Part shown: positions 35,146 to 48,157 of the stretch, in pieces
How the letters are laid out: each line of letters opens with the position of its first letter
Position numbering within the stretch: position 1 is the stretch's first letter
Assembly: GCA_030762935.1 (NCBI GenBank)
Contig: CM060896.1
Location: forward strand, 14,012,001-14,076,000
Direction: 5' to 3'
From: Hymenopus coronatus
Lineage: Eukaryota; Arthropoda; Insecta; Mantodea; Hymenopodidae
DNA length: 64,000 nt
Notes under the pieces: model-generated
Database searches by the model: none
What the model saw: the letters and a program-made list of their open reading frames with translations, nothing else
What the model was told of the DNA's origin: nothing
Position numbers and translations under genes: made by a program

Positions 35146-37079
35146 AACAACACTGTTTACAAACTTCCACAAAAAGAAAAGTGAAGAAAATGACTGTTAA
35201 AAACATAACCTCCATTAGGTACACCAACCTGAATGTATTTTCCACTGGTCAGTGCCTACCCAGGCTTTCCCACAGCCCATATAATATACAAAATCCCACT
35301 TAATCAAGACCTAAATGATAGAAGTTGCATCATTTCCTGAAAGTTTGGAAATATTTTACACTCTTGTGTGGGTTGATGTCCCAAGAAAGTCTTTGCATAC
35401 TACAATCTCAGAAAATTAAGTTCATTATTAATGAGGTGCTATTAAAGGAGAGAAGTAAATAAATTTGTGACAATATGTGTTATCTTCACTGTTAAAAACA
35501 AGAAACAATGAAGCGCTGCTATAGATGAACAGTATAAATTCAACTGCTGATTTTCATGTAACTTACTTTTAAAGCAATGCATTTCCTTTCTGCATAAACA
35601 GTATGCTTTGTAGGAAAGTAAAATTAACAGTGAAACTGACCACATCTCCTTTGTATTACAAACACCTTTTTGCATAATTTTTGCAGAATAACTATTGATA
35701 TATCTTATTCTTCACTCTTTCAAGTAGGTAATTGCAACATTTTTCTGGGCCCAGCCGTTGTTTCTGTATTTATTTATGGGTTTAAGAGTAATTGATTTTT
35801 TTCCTGAAATATTTTTTAACCATGGCTTTTTGCCAGTGCCACATGAGGACATGTGTCAAGAGTGCCAGAGTTTAGAGGGTTCACAAGCACCTACAAAATT
35901 AAACATTAGAAAATTGAACTTGTACTTTTACAATGAATATTATTAATTTGCCTCTGCTTTCCTTATATTCTAAGCATTTTGTGGGCTTTGTAATGAGTGG
36001 GGGAGTTTCAGTTGCTTTATCTGTCATGTTTCTTATAAATTATTTTAATTGGCTTTGAAAGAATTTTAATAACCAATTAAGGTCATTAATTATATAAAAA
36101 CCAGATGTGTTTTTCTGTGCAATATTTTTCTAAGTTAGTAGCAGAAATGAAAGCAGACATAACTGCTATGTACTGTGCTGTATAAGGTAATTTAACTAGG
36201 TACAAATAGTTTATGGTTAAATTCTTTAATGTGTATATTTAAACTTTGTTTATTGGTGATCAGTTTGGGGAAAATCATCTCGAAACTTGAATTAATATAA
36301 GAAGAAACTACGTTGGAGAAGGTGGGGCCTGAATAGAGTTATATTTGTTATTGAAAACAAAATTGTGTAACAATAGTTTCTAATACTTAAAATGTTTGAA
36401 TTGAGAATGGCAGATAATACAATAGATGTGTATCTTACCTTCAGTTATTATTTTATATGTTACTAAAACTGTGGACACATTTTAACAGGAGGTTTTATTA
36501 GCTGATATGCTAGTTATCAAAGGCTTAAATCTTATGCCTATGTAGTCATATGAGTTATATCAAGAAAGTAAGAATTTTTTTCTTTATTTTTTCTTTCTTG
36601 TTGTCTTTCACGCACAATAGTGAAGAAAATGGAACATTGTTTTGCTGTTGTATTTTACATCAGAGTATTATATAACTGATATTCATTGTTAAATCATTGC
36701 TCGAATTTTACTGTTATGTATATTGAATATTAAAATGTCATTTTTCAATTTGAATGTATGAAGAAAATTGAAAATTAGATATTTTGAGATCTTAGCAACT
36801 TATAAATCTTTATTGCCCCAATACTCCTTTTATTTATATATAGCTAAACAAGTTGTCCATAAACTTATGTCCGAGATTTTAATTATGTTATGTTGAACAA
36901 GATTACTGGATTGGAAAGAAGTGAACATGCCAAGTGAACAAGGTAAGGATGCTGCAATATTTTTAGCCCCAGCCATAAATGAATGATTGGCTTTGAACTT
37001 TGGTGTTTTGATTTACTTTTAAATCAAATGTTGTTGTGTCTTAAGAGATTTCCCTGCAACAAACAACATATAATGTTGC
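35146..37079. other. AT-rich intron
   Basis: Nothing recognised. Confidence 0.45.
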
Positions 37080-37382
37080 AGGCTTTTGCTGAAAACCATC
37101 ATTCTGCAAAGATCTGAGGCAGATTATGAGAAGTCAGGGTATGCTGAAAATATGCAAAAATAGACCTTTTGCCATTGTTCTTCAAGAAATGATGTAGCCT
37201 TTTAGGGATATAGTGCAACTCTAACCTAACCTAATTAACCTCTAACCCAACCTTTTCCAATGTACTAGCTTGTAGTGGCTGTGTCAGATGGTGAACAATC
37301 ATATAGAGTGAAGTTACACTATATGCTGGCTTTTCCGAACTGCCTAGGATCTTTGCTAAATGACACATTTCAGCAAAAGCCT
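37080..37382. mobile_element. MITE of about 300 bp
   Basis: Perfect 15-base terminal inverted repeats AGGCTTTTGCTGAAA (37080-37094) and TTTCAGCAAAAGCCT (37368-37382). Near the centre is CTAACCTAACCTAATTAACC, a short run of the CCTAA word. No coding capacity and no clear target duplication. Confidence 0.65.
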
Positions 37383-38458
37383 GTGATTTATCTTCTCAGA
37401 TAACCAGCAGAAGAATGGCTTTTGCTTTATCAGCAACTTCATCACCATATGTGCTCAGAGAAGTTTTAAACTGATTAACATCATGATTTCATTATTTGTG
37501 CTTTAGTTATGTTACTGTTCTATTTTACTTCTTGTCTGTAAAAATATGCCATGCAATTAACTAAAAGCAATGCACTCTGAAATTGTGTGGGTGCTCACAA
37601 ACACTGGGTTAAGCAATCATTTAGTCACAACAAAGAAAATTCAACTTCTGAAAATTATACCTAGAGGCAGCAGTCTCTAGCATGCAGCGCTTTCTAACCT
37701 TCCTCTTTTGCAACCTTTTTAACAGCCATTGATTAGCCTGGCTTCTGGAATTCATAAAGCAGAACAGCATGGTTTCAATAAAATGATGTAAACTACAAGC
37801 TCTGAATATCCTTATACATTCCTTGATGTTAGCCCAACTCTTAAATAATATACACCTTCTGTAATGAATAGATATAACTCATTTTTAGAAATGACCATTT
37901 TAAAAGCACCATTCAATTATCAAGTAACTCTGGGATAAATGAATTTAAGCATAATGAAAGTGAGAAAATAATCTAAAAGAATAGAAAAAATAGAAAACTG
38001 TGGGTATAGAAAATTATAGAGCAGAAAGACAGTAGGTACCAAAATAAGCAATTTCTTAGAGGTTAGGAACAAGGGTTCACAGAAGATGTGACTCAACATT
38101 AAAGCCATTATGATGAAATTTTCTGATTGTGAAATGTGTGTGTCACTCTGGTGCATTACTAGTCACTAGTATTGCTAGGTATCCGATGAGAAACTTACTG
38201 GATGGTATGGTAATAAAATCTTGTTCAGTACAGTATGCACATATATAGTTTCTCATTGAGTAACAGTACTTACGCACTTTTCATGTGAGTTACATTTCAT
38301 TTTGATGTTTCTGAAGGTCAAGATTTCAATTATGTTTGTGCAGCTCTCCTGATATTATACTGAACCCCATGCTCTAACCTCCGAATGCTTAATTCTGATA
38401 TCAGAACTATGGTTTGGTAGATATTGTTTTTCTACTCCACAATTTTCTGCGGCCTACT

Positions 38459-38490
<32 letters not shown>

Positions 38491-39763
38491 TTGCCTGCAT
38501 AACTTCATGATGTGATTTCAAACAGTGTTAAGTAATTTTTCCTTACTCTCTATTTATCAAAACAACTTAATAGCAGCTGCTTTATTACAAAATAACTAAT
38601 ATCACTGATATGCAAAGGACTTATTCTTAAAAAATGTTTTCTGGTAGCATCATTTTATTTGCTATGAAATCACACATTTATTGTACAGTCTCTTAATAAT
38701 AATTAAAATGCTTATCCTGGTGGTAGGGTGGATCATCCATAATTTCTCCCTTCTCACACAGATACATATGCTTGCATATTTTTTCAATGCATTACGTAAT
38801 GTATTCTAGCTTTATGCATGACTTTCAAAATACTATTCTCATCATTTTTAGTTCAAAACAAGCAGAACAATTAATACATTGAGATATGTTTAATGCTGGA
38901 TTGTTAACTTTAATGGCTTCATCTGGAAGACCTAGACAACTTTTATAACTTATACCAAGCAAATAAATTTTGTGTGGGTTTATTGTAGATCTCAGAACTG
39001 GCCTGTTTAGCAGCTCAATGCAGCTATTCATACAATATCCATGAATTATACAAAAATTGTAGCCTTACATACAAAATCTTAATATTAGTATTTTATATTC
39101 TATTTTGTTATTTGGATGAAATCTAAGTAAGTTGATGGCTACACTTGAAAGATTAAAGATTAATGGCATTAATTTAGTAATTATGTATAATTAAGCATTA
39201 GACAGTCAACATTTTATTATGCATTGTAATACAGCTACTGTTCAATTTTGAAAAGTATGGCTTCATGCTAAAACTGCAATTATAGTAGATATCAGTTTTT
39301 TGAGCTAAGTTGTAAGACCTTAATTGCTTTTCAGTCGAGTAAACAAATGCACATAAATACAAATAATTATTTGGAAGTGTTTCCAGTTTTAAATTATCCA
39401 TTCTATGTGAATATGAGTAGTATGTTGTATCATTGGGTTCTAACTGCCCCGGATATTTTCTAACTAATTATAAAATATTACAACTATCCAGTATTATTTT
39501 TAAAACATCAAATCAGAGGGAGATTCTGTATGAAGTAAGACAATTTTTACTGTTACATTTCCCAAGATTAAATAAGTACCTACTTTTAGAATTAGAATTA
39601 TGATTCCTGCATTTATTTGTGTTTAAAACTAGTTGTTAGCACTAGAGAATGAATAATAATATTTCCCTGTCCATTATTACACATAGCAGTTGAGCTATTA
39701 GCTGAGTCATAAAATCAATAAATCCTATTATTTCTTTGGACTGGTTGTCTAAATGGTTTACAG
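37383..39763. other. AT-rich intron upstream of exon C
   Basis: An (AT)n run lies at 38459-38491. The intron ends CTAAATGGTTTACAG, a usable acceptor. Confidence 0.5.
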
Positions 39764-39925
39764 ACGGAAGCCAGCAGGACACCTGAACAATTAAAACAGG
39801 ATGAAGAGGATATAGCAGCAATTGATCTTAAGGATCCTGAACTTCAGAAAGCAGCATCCAAGATACAGGCAACCTTTCGGAGAAAGACGCCCTCATCAGC
39901 AAAGAAGCCAGAGAATCCAGCATAA
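39764..39925 (+). CDS. igl: igloo/neurogranin-type IQ alternative last exon (exon C)
   Basis: Phase-0 frame after CAG 39761-39763: TEASRTPEQLKQDEED, then IAAIDLKDPELQKAASKIQA, then TFRRKTPSSAKKPENPA and TAA (39923-39925), 53 codons. The IDLKDPELQKAASKIQ block aligns without gaps to exons B and D. The IQ core is IQATFRR with Ser where the second Arg should be, so only the first half of the motif is kept, with a basic Ser/Pro/Lys tail. Thr replaces the kinase-target Ser. The segment from 39764 to 39925 contains no GT dinucleotide at all, so it cannot be spliced onward before the stop: it must be a last exon if used. ATTAAA at 39975-39980 is a possible but close polyadenylation signal. Confidence 0.85.
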   Translation, partial: TEASRTPEQLKQDEEDIAAIDLKDPELQKAASKIQATFRRKTPSSAKKPENPA

Positions 39926-40334
39926 AATAATTTCCAGCTTTAAACTGCATTGGCCCATTGCTGTGTATAAAAAAATTAAATTTCTTAATTGTTTATAATT
40001 ATAGATCTTGCTTGTATTACCAGCACCACCGCTGAAGAGTCTCTCCTTCCTATCTTAGCTGGCTGGTTCTCAATCCACATCCTGTTTGTGTTACCTGTGA
40101 CTGAAATTAGGACACCATCACCTGCTGTGTTGCTACATGAATGCTTTTTACCATTATGCCTTAAGAAATGTGAGGGACTTTTTAAGAATTTATACCACAG
40201 GTTTGCCAGATTCAGTCAAAATTACACATTGCGCATATGGCTTTCAGAAGCAAAAGATAAAACTATTAACAATGCTGCTAATTTAAATATACTCTATGAA
40301 TTTTAAAATTTAGCATAATATATAGGACACTTTT
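39926..40334 (+). other. Probable 3' UTR of exon C
   Basis: It follows the stop of exon C. A 105-codon frame at 39989-40306 has no recognisable domain and no acceptor of its own, so I treat it as chance. Confidence 0.45.
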
Positions 40335-40994
40335 TAAAAATCTGATTTGTTCTATTCACATGACTTTCTCTACATCTCTGCTTCTATTTACTTCATGCTA
40401 ATCAAGAAAAAAATTATTATTCGCTTCCTTGTAAGTAGAAGCGAAATAAGGGAGTACCATAGGTTAAAGTGATAGTCAAAAGCTGGTTGCTATCAGACTG
40501 AAGTTCCTTTGTTTGTATGGACAGGAGTTGATAAATTCCTGTATGAGAAAAGTATAAGTTTTTCAAAGTTGAGACCAAAAACAAGGAATATCTAAAAAAT
40601 TATCAACTCCACGAAAAAATGTATGTAACATAAATTGTGTGTTTTAATGTGCTCTACATTTTTTTTGTGTGCTAGTTTCTGTCTATCTCATATGGTTTAG
40701 CAGTTACACAAAATTCCGTAAAATTCATCCAGAATAAACTAGACTATTCCCAGAAAATTCAAGATATAGATATTATTCGTCAGACAAATATCCTTAATAT
40801 ACGATATTTTAATCAAAATTGTTAGAGCCATTTTTGAGAAAATAAAAATTTTCAAAAAAAAGTCCATGTAAAGGGTAACTCAAGGTGGGGAGATTTTCTT
40901 GAAAGTCTTCGTGTCACATCCTTGGAAGATACCAAACTTAAATACCAAGTTTGGTATTTAACGGTCTTCTCATTTTCGAGCTATGCTGCCTGCA

Positions 40995-41058
<64 letters not shown>

Positions 41059-41210
41059 CAAACATTTTTCTAAAAATGTTTTTTTTTTTTTTTTATTCAG
41101 GGGGTCTCTAAATATGTATTTCTGGTGAAATCTCGGTATCGAATTTTTGGGTGCATTACAATACCTTCTGTATACACCATGTACATAGTACGTGTAGAGA
41201 AAGTAATAAT
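40335..41210 (-). repeat. Palindrome-ended repeat, copy G, with (AC)n
   Basis: Full-length copy with the palindrome at the right (CTTCTGTATACACCATGTAC then ATAGTACGTGTAGAGAAAG) and the far end at CACATGACTTTCTCTACATC (40357). A perfect AC run at about 40995-41056 sits where other copies carry short imperfect GTGTGTG/ACACAC stretches, so the microsatellite grew from the repeat itself. Confidence 0.85.
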
Positions 41211-41459
41211 GTCAAATGTTAATTGCATATTCAATTTATTGTTCATACAAACTCCAGAAATATATGAGACCTGTGCTCTATATGCAACAACAGAAAGACA
41301 CCAGTAACTGACAAATTCATTAATAAAATAGAATGCTTTACATACAGAATGCATATACAGCTCCTTTCAAATACTGCTAATTTATTGTATACCATACTGT
41401 AGTCATTCAAACATGTCACATGATATGGATTAAAGGCTACTTTTACAAATTAGGTAGTA

Positions 41460-42540
41460 GTAATAGCTAAAGAACTTTACAAGAAAATTCCCCCACCCCA
41501 AACTATGCTTTAAATGGGGAAACCTTTGTTAGTTTTTATGTTCTCAAAAATGCCACTGATTATTTCTAATTAAATACCATATATTGATATTTGTAGATAA
41601 ATAATCCTGTGTTTTCTGTGAATAGCCTGTAAAATCTGCTAAGATTTTGTGCAGGTAACTATTTCTGAGATATTTATTGTTTGAATTTTCAAGTATTTAT
41701 TCTTTTTCCAAGTGCTAAGTTACTATTAATTTTTACCTTGTATTCCACTTTCCTATAGGTAGAGAATGGCATTCCAGGCAAAAATTTGATATTGAGATTT
41801 TATTAAAATACATGTGTTGAGGCCATCTACATATAAACAAAAAGTATTTTTTGGAACAAAAGTATATGTGATGTTGTTTTTTAGAATTTAATGCTCATTC
41901 ATACTGCATTAAATACCATAGATGGTGGAGACACTGTTGATACATGAAATGATAACTGGAAAAGGAAATGTGGAAGGCCTTACTTTAGGGCATCTCCCTG
42001 GTTTTAACAGTTATGAAGCCTGAGCAAACACCTAGAAAAAGTCTCAATCAGGAAGGAGTGTGTGTCAGGAATAGTCCATGTGTTAATAGATACCAAACTT
42101 GGTATTTAGATTCGGCATTCTCCAAAAATCTGACACAAAAGATTTCCAATAAAAATCCCTCCACCCATCAACAATGTTTTTAAAAATGGTTTTGAACACT
42201 ATATTTATATGACTAATAACATTTTATCTTAAATGTTCTCAGTTGGAATAATGTTGTATATGTTTGTAAATGTGCATAAGAAATAGATAAAAACTTACTG
42301 TACAAAAATTAACATATTTTAAATCACACATTATTTTTGGGGGCAAATTTTACAGAACTTTGTTGTTTTGTAAAGCTTTTTTTCTATTGCTTATTTGCTG
42401 TTTCTCACAATGTGGGAAGTAGCTTTTAAACATTAGCTTTTGATTCAGTTTCCAATATTCTACTTGTACGTACAGTAAAACTATTTCTTTGCTCTAGTTT
42501 GACATGAAGTAAAGTTGCAGATCATGTGAATATTTTTATT
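41460..42540 (+). repeat. Palindrome-ended repeat, copy H and a detached piece (old, diverged)
   Basis: At 41475-41660 a piece of the body (AAGAAAATTCCCCCACC, TCTCAAAAATGCC, GAATAGCC) is present. A second run from about 41738 (TTCCTATAGGTAGAGAATGG) continues with TTGATATTGAGATTTTATTA, GATACCAAACTTGGTATTTA and AAAATCCCTCCACCC. Diverged enough that boundaries are approximate. Confidence 0.55.
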
Positions 42541-44489
42541 TTTATTATTATTTTCATCATTAAATAAGCAATGTTTACCTAAACCACCCTTAGTTATTAA
42601 TCCAAAATGAACTTAACTTTGAAAATATATGTACAAAAGGAATGTAACCTTCTGGTTATTGCAAGTTCTAACCCTAATTGTTAAGAACTCTTGGCTCTTG
42701 GTTATAATAACAAAGCCAAAGGCTCACAATGACTGCATAATTTCTGTTCAATTGCAAAATACATATTTACAGCTAACGCTGCCTTTACACTGTTATTACA
42801 CAATAATGACTTTCAGTATATTAAATGTTTAACTAATCTGGCAACCCTGTCTGCTGCATAACTCTATAAAGAATGTTTGACTCTGAGGATAAGTTATAAT
42901 GTTTAACTTTTCTGGTAGGAGCAAATAATTATTACATCCCAAATAAGGACCTGTGCAAAGTTATAACGTTTCATCATACACTTTTTTTTTTTAAGAGCAA
43001 GAGCCTTTTGAAGAAGGAATAGTTTTGAGAACTGGTAATAAAGTACTTCTACATTATGAGAGTTGCCATTTTTCTGCTTTTAGGTTTCTTAGTGCTATGC
43101 TGTCTTAAATGTAGACCTACTTGCAGAGAAAAGTTTGAAAATAACGCTCCACAGAATTAAATGCTTTCTCCCGTCATAATACATGTGGCATCCTTGGCTC
43201 TTGAAGCAGACACTCAACACAAGCATAGTATCAAAGAAGAACTAAATAGAGATATAGCCCTTGTTAGTTAAAACAGGCACCATTTCCAGTGCAATATAGT
43301 GACAATGTTTCTGTGTTTTCTTTCCCTTTAGCAACCTCCACCATGTTCCATGCAAGAGTAGTAATATGTGTTGTTTAGCTAGGCATTGTGGGACTGTTTT
43401 GTCTTCCTAATTAGACACCAGTTTGTGTTTGTGACTGTTGCTTGGGAGTATAGTTATTCTAGAAATACACAGCTCTGTTGTAGTCAAAATAAACAATATT
43501 GTAAAGTAGATTTGTTTCAAAATGTTCTATTTATATCAAATTTACTGCTGCATGGATTTAGTAATAGGTAATAAGATATAGTTAAAATCTGAGACTTGTT
43601 CGTTATTAACAGAATTACTTACCCAACAAAAGGCATTTCCTCCCTCAAAACAGGTTATCCATAAGTTAGAACATGTTACTGAGTTAACCATTCAGGCATT
43701 CATAAATGGTCAGGTTTTTATTACAACCTGACAGATAGTTATTTATGTTTAAAAAATATGTGGTGATACCTGTATAAAATGAGTGCATTGAAAGAATTAG
43801 TGTACCTTCCTAATTTAAGTACCCAAAGAAACTAGTTTGGTTTTTCCATATCATTTACAGGTTTTTGAAATGTTGTTTATAAGATTTGGAATGTAATAAA
43901 CACAGCTAATTCTTTCTAAAAGTACCCATGAAGAACATGTTTTAAAACAAGGTCTGTTTTACTATAAAATAAGAAGTAATCTTTTTTGGTATAATTTAAA
44001 TATTATTAAAGTTTTCAAACACTTTTAGTTTCCATCTTCTATAAAGGAATTGATATGAACAAAAACAAATTTAGGTTAGAATTAAAAAGATACCTACCTC
44101 ATTACTCACACTTTCTATACAGGAAGATTTCATTCAATCAAAAAATACTTGTAATAATTAATGAAATGTGAATATAACATACATGAATATTCTAAGAATA
44201 CTTACTGTACAAATTGGTTTTTGGAAGCAGACGTGTAATTGTAAATTATGCAAAATTGACACCTCAGAAAATTTCAATATTACAGTTGATATTAGTAAAT
44301 AAATGTATTAATAATCATCAGAGTAATCAATAAATGTAATTTCTGACTTGATCTACATCCTAGAGTTGGACTTTGTGTCTAATCTCAAAACAGGACCCAC
44401 AGATTGCAATGTAATGTAATACTATCTTTACACATAGTTTCTGTGCTCACATAAAGGCTAATACAGCATGAAATAATTCCTCTTTAAGT
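42541..44489. other. AT-rich intron
   Basis: A strong acceptor-like sequence ends at 43331 (GTTTTCTTTCCCTTTAG). It is followed by a nine-codon phase-0 frame with a stop at 43359-43361; I list this only as a lead. Nothing else recognised. Confidence 0.4.
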
Positions 44490-44690
44490 CATTCTTTAAC
44501 CTGATAGATTACTTTAGATGATGAATGAAATTATGCTCATATGAATGTGGGTCGACTGAACTTAAAGTTACTCAATATTCATCTTCTCAGGGTGTGGGAA
44601 AACCCAGGGGAAGAAAACCTTATCTGGATAGCTGACCCTAACCAAGATTTGAACTTGCGACCTCTAGAATGTGACACCCACACATAGGAG
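44490..44690 (-). mobile_element. tRNA-derived SINE, family S3, copy 3 (truncated head)
   Basis: Body blocks match copies at 28065 and 34605 (GATGAATGAAATTATGCTCA, CTTCTCAGGGTGTGGGAAAA). Minus-strand B box relative CAAGTTCAAATCT (44645-44657). The A-box end is lost. Confidence 0.75.
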
Positions 44691-46299
44691 TAGGCAACAA
44701 TGCTTTGACATCCATGTATAATCACAGAAAAGAAAAAGGAAAGTTAATTCCACAGTGTTTTATGATCTATCCTATAATAGAATGTTCAGCACAGAAACAG
44801 TTTACATCATAAATAACCACAAGCTAGAGGAACTGGAGTTTATTTCATTGAGCTATTTTGCTAACTTTAGTAGTGATAAATTATCATATTAATAAAAAAT
44901 AAAAAAAAAAAAAAATCTGTTTTTATTCTGAAGGTCTGTATTGCTAAATTTATCATGATAAGTGATTACTAATAGTGCCATTTATTTTACCAATACATCC
45001 ATTGACTTTAAAATGTATAAAATGGATAAATATTTTCCATTTATCTTTGGCAAACTTTGTTTAGAAATAATAGCATTGGAATGAAAACAAATGTTTAGAT
45101 TAAAGGTATGTTTAAGAGAAGTTCTTAGAATAACTTTGACATTTGCTACTGCAGAGACACATTTACATTTTGCAACACACAGAAATTATATGCTATGGTT
45201 CAAATTCAAATCTTTCTTTATTGATAATGTGGTGGTATCCATTACAATACATACTTAATAAAAAGATGATTCTGCATTATGTAAAAGTGCATTTTACTGT
45301 GCAAGTTTAACACATCCTGTTTTCTCATATGAGAGGATGATTTTCTTGGCACTTTTATAAAGATTAAACATACACAGAGTATATGAGGCACTTGGATGGT
45401 TACAGTTACTTTCTCCTTTTTAACTGTGCTTGTGCAGAATGATAATCTTAAAACTAGTTTCAACAATACATATAATTTATATCTATTACATTTTCAGAAA
45501 CAAGAGTTCTTTAATTTCTTGGTATAATGTCATTTTTATGAAACCATATACCAATGATTTTATCTCTATGATTAAGATTTACACTTTGTAGTTAAAAATA
45601 ATATATATTTAATAATTAATAATTTGGTTCCCCAAGGTACACCTGGGCTGTTGTATGTATGGTTGAAAACAGCTAAGGGTATGCAGAATTAGAAAAAAAT
45701 ATATGGTAACTCAAAAATATTACTAGATAGACAACCTAATTCTTATCTTATTACAAAACAGACTAAACTTGAACAACACCTTTCATATTATGACACTTTT
45801 TTGTTAAAAAATAAATCCTCAGGCAATACAGAGAGAATTAGCTGTCTCTATTTTCTTGTTTTGATGCTACTGAATTGGGCATGAACCAATAAAAGCATGT
45901 GAACAAATGAGCAACAATGGTCAAAACAGTAGTAGCATTATCCTGATGTGTGCTTCAGATAGTACAGTGTTAGACTACCATTTGCTGTTTTCTGTCTCTG
46001 CTCAAGAATGAATAGAACCTCTTCTTTGCTAGAAGATTGTACCATCTATGTTTAAGCACGATACTAGACCATTTTAATTATTGGAAATGTTTTAATTCAA
46101 GTCTTCAATGAAGGCTTCAGAATGTCAATATGAGCAAACATAACAATAAAATTCAGTTTACTCCAAAGTCACATTGGGTGAAGTGTTGAAGTTAATAAAA
46201 AGTAAAATTTTTGCATCAATATATAAAAAATCACAATTTGAAATCATCTTTTCAATGTTTAGCTGACATATAGTGAAAGTATATATTGTGTGCAGTGTA
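44691..46299. other. AT-rich intron
   Basis: Nothing recognised. Confidence 0.45.
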
Positions 46300-46640
46300 T
46301 CACTATGGAAGCCTACTCCTTGTATCTGAATAGTTCAATAAATTTCTTCATTTTTCTCTATATACAAAAATCAAAGTTTGGAAAGCTATGCTTGCATCTG
46401 AATGGATTAGTAAGTTTCTTCATGGAAAACCATACCATATATCTGAATGGTGCAATAAGTTTTTTCATCTTTCTCTATTACAAAAATCATATTTGGAAAG
46501 TCATTCCTTATATCGGAATGGTTAAGCTTCTTAATGTTTAACCATTGTATGAAAACCAAAATTGTAAAGCCATATCTTATATCTGAATGGTTGAGTAAGT
46601 TTTGTCATTTTTCTCTATTATACAAAAATCACAAATATAT
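46300..46640 (+). repeat. Diverged tandem repeat, unit roughly 65-80 bp
   Basis: ATCTGAATGGTT-like words recur at about 46325, 46396, 46451, 46515 and 46583. In most units each is followed by AATAAGTTTCTTCATTTTTC and CTCTATTACAAAAATCA. The spacing is uneven because of indels. The 83-codon frame over it is repeat-derived. Confidence 0.75.
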
Positions 46641-48143
46641 CATGTGATATTCTTTATCACTCTGAAATCTCATATAAATATTAAAACAGATTTAAATCTA
46701 CGATAGTGTGCCAAGACAAATGAGGAGCATCATTTCAAATAATATCATGTTCAGAAAACAAAATTTTGACTAAAAAATAGATTGCATCTAATCTAGGTAT
46801 TTTTTCACAAAGTGAAAAATGTTAAATTATGCTAAATGCATACATCTAGGAACTTGAAAAATTGAAAAGTCATTTTAATTTCTCTGGTTTTCCTTCACTA
46901 TGACGAACACAATTTAAAAACTATTTCAATTAGTTCTTCATAGTGGAGGAAAATGTGCTGGATTAACAAATTTTGATCTGATAACTGTACATAAGTACAT
47001 AATCAAAAACCCTTCTTGAGGTAAATACATGATTAAACCAATCATTATTGTTATTATTAAAGAAAACATACAAAATTACAATTTTGAAATTAAACATTTT
47101 GATTTACAGAATCTCCATAACTTCTATTATTGCTGTTATAATGTCTTCAATGAGTTAAACGAATAATACTTATACGCAGCTCACAAGGAAAATCTGTAAT
47201 TGTCAGTATAAAATAATAAAGCATTGTTGAGAAAAAAGTAAATAATTTACATGATTCTATGACATGATTATAGATTGTAATACAATAAAAACAGACATTA
47301 TAAAGTATTATCATGATTTGAAACACACTACCTTCATACAGTTATTTACACTGTTAGCCAACATGATTTTATACAATCAGATATCATAGCATAAAAGATC
47401 ACATATCACATACAAAACTATGTGGAAATGTATTTAATTAAAATTTGTATACCAGTGGGCATAATAAAATTTGAAACAATGCTCCTCCTGAGATAGACTG
47501 TTTAAAATTATTTAGTATTATTTTAATATGTAGTTTTAAAATTGTTTTAACAATGTTTATTGCAATTAACTTAACACATTTAAATAACAACAATAAACAC
47601 TTAAACTTAAATTACTTCAAACTTGGATTGCTTAAAAACTTGGTCTGACTTCACCCAGTTTGGTTACTGAAAGTTAAATACAGTATAATAAAAATGTCTA
47701 ATAAATATATTCCTTGTTCATTTTATGTAAATATACTCTCTAAGACTAGTTTGTTTTTAATAATGGGATTGTGCCATTCTGTTACTTACAGTTTGTAATC
47801 AGATTTGTCCCAAAAATTAGAAAGTAATGTTGGAATATTTCTGAAACTGGCATTCTGAAGCTGTGTGTTTGCTACAATAATTTAAGATGAATATCAAATT
47901 ATCACCACCATGATCATTATCAAAAGAAAACAAATATGCTTGCTCACAAGACACAGAGGGAGGGGGGCGGGGGGGAACAATTTTAAAATTCACAATGAAG
48001 TATCACTGTACTGATTAGTTAGTTAACTTCAAGAAGAACAGCCCTCTTATTTAACACTTATTAACTTGCTACATAATTTCAAATTGCAAATGACAGAACA
48101 GAGAGAAAAAGCATATGTATTGCTTTTATTCCAAAAGTTGAAA
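46641..48143. other. AT-rich intron
   Basis: A G-rich patch at about 47957-47976 (GAGGGAGGGGGGCGGGGGG) stands out. Nothing else recognised. Confidence 0.45.
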
Positions 48144-48157
48144 AATAACTTCTATAA

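Noticed and set aside
39989..40306. 105-codon frame after exon C
   Set aside because: No domain and no acceptor; it sits in the probable 3' UTR.
40922..41128. Frame with a long Thr-His repeat
   Set aside because: Translation of the AC microsatellite inside palindrome-ended repeat copy G.
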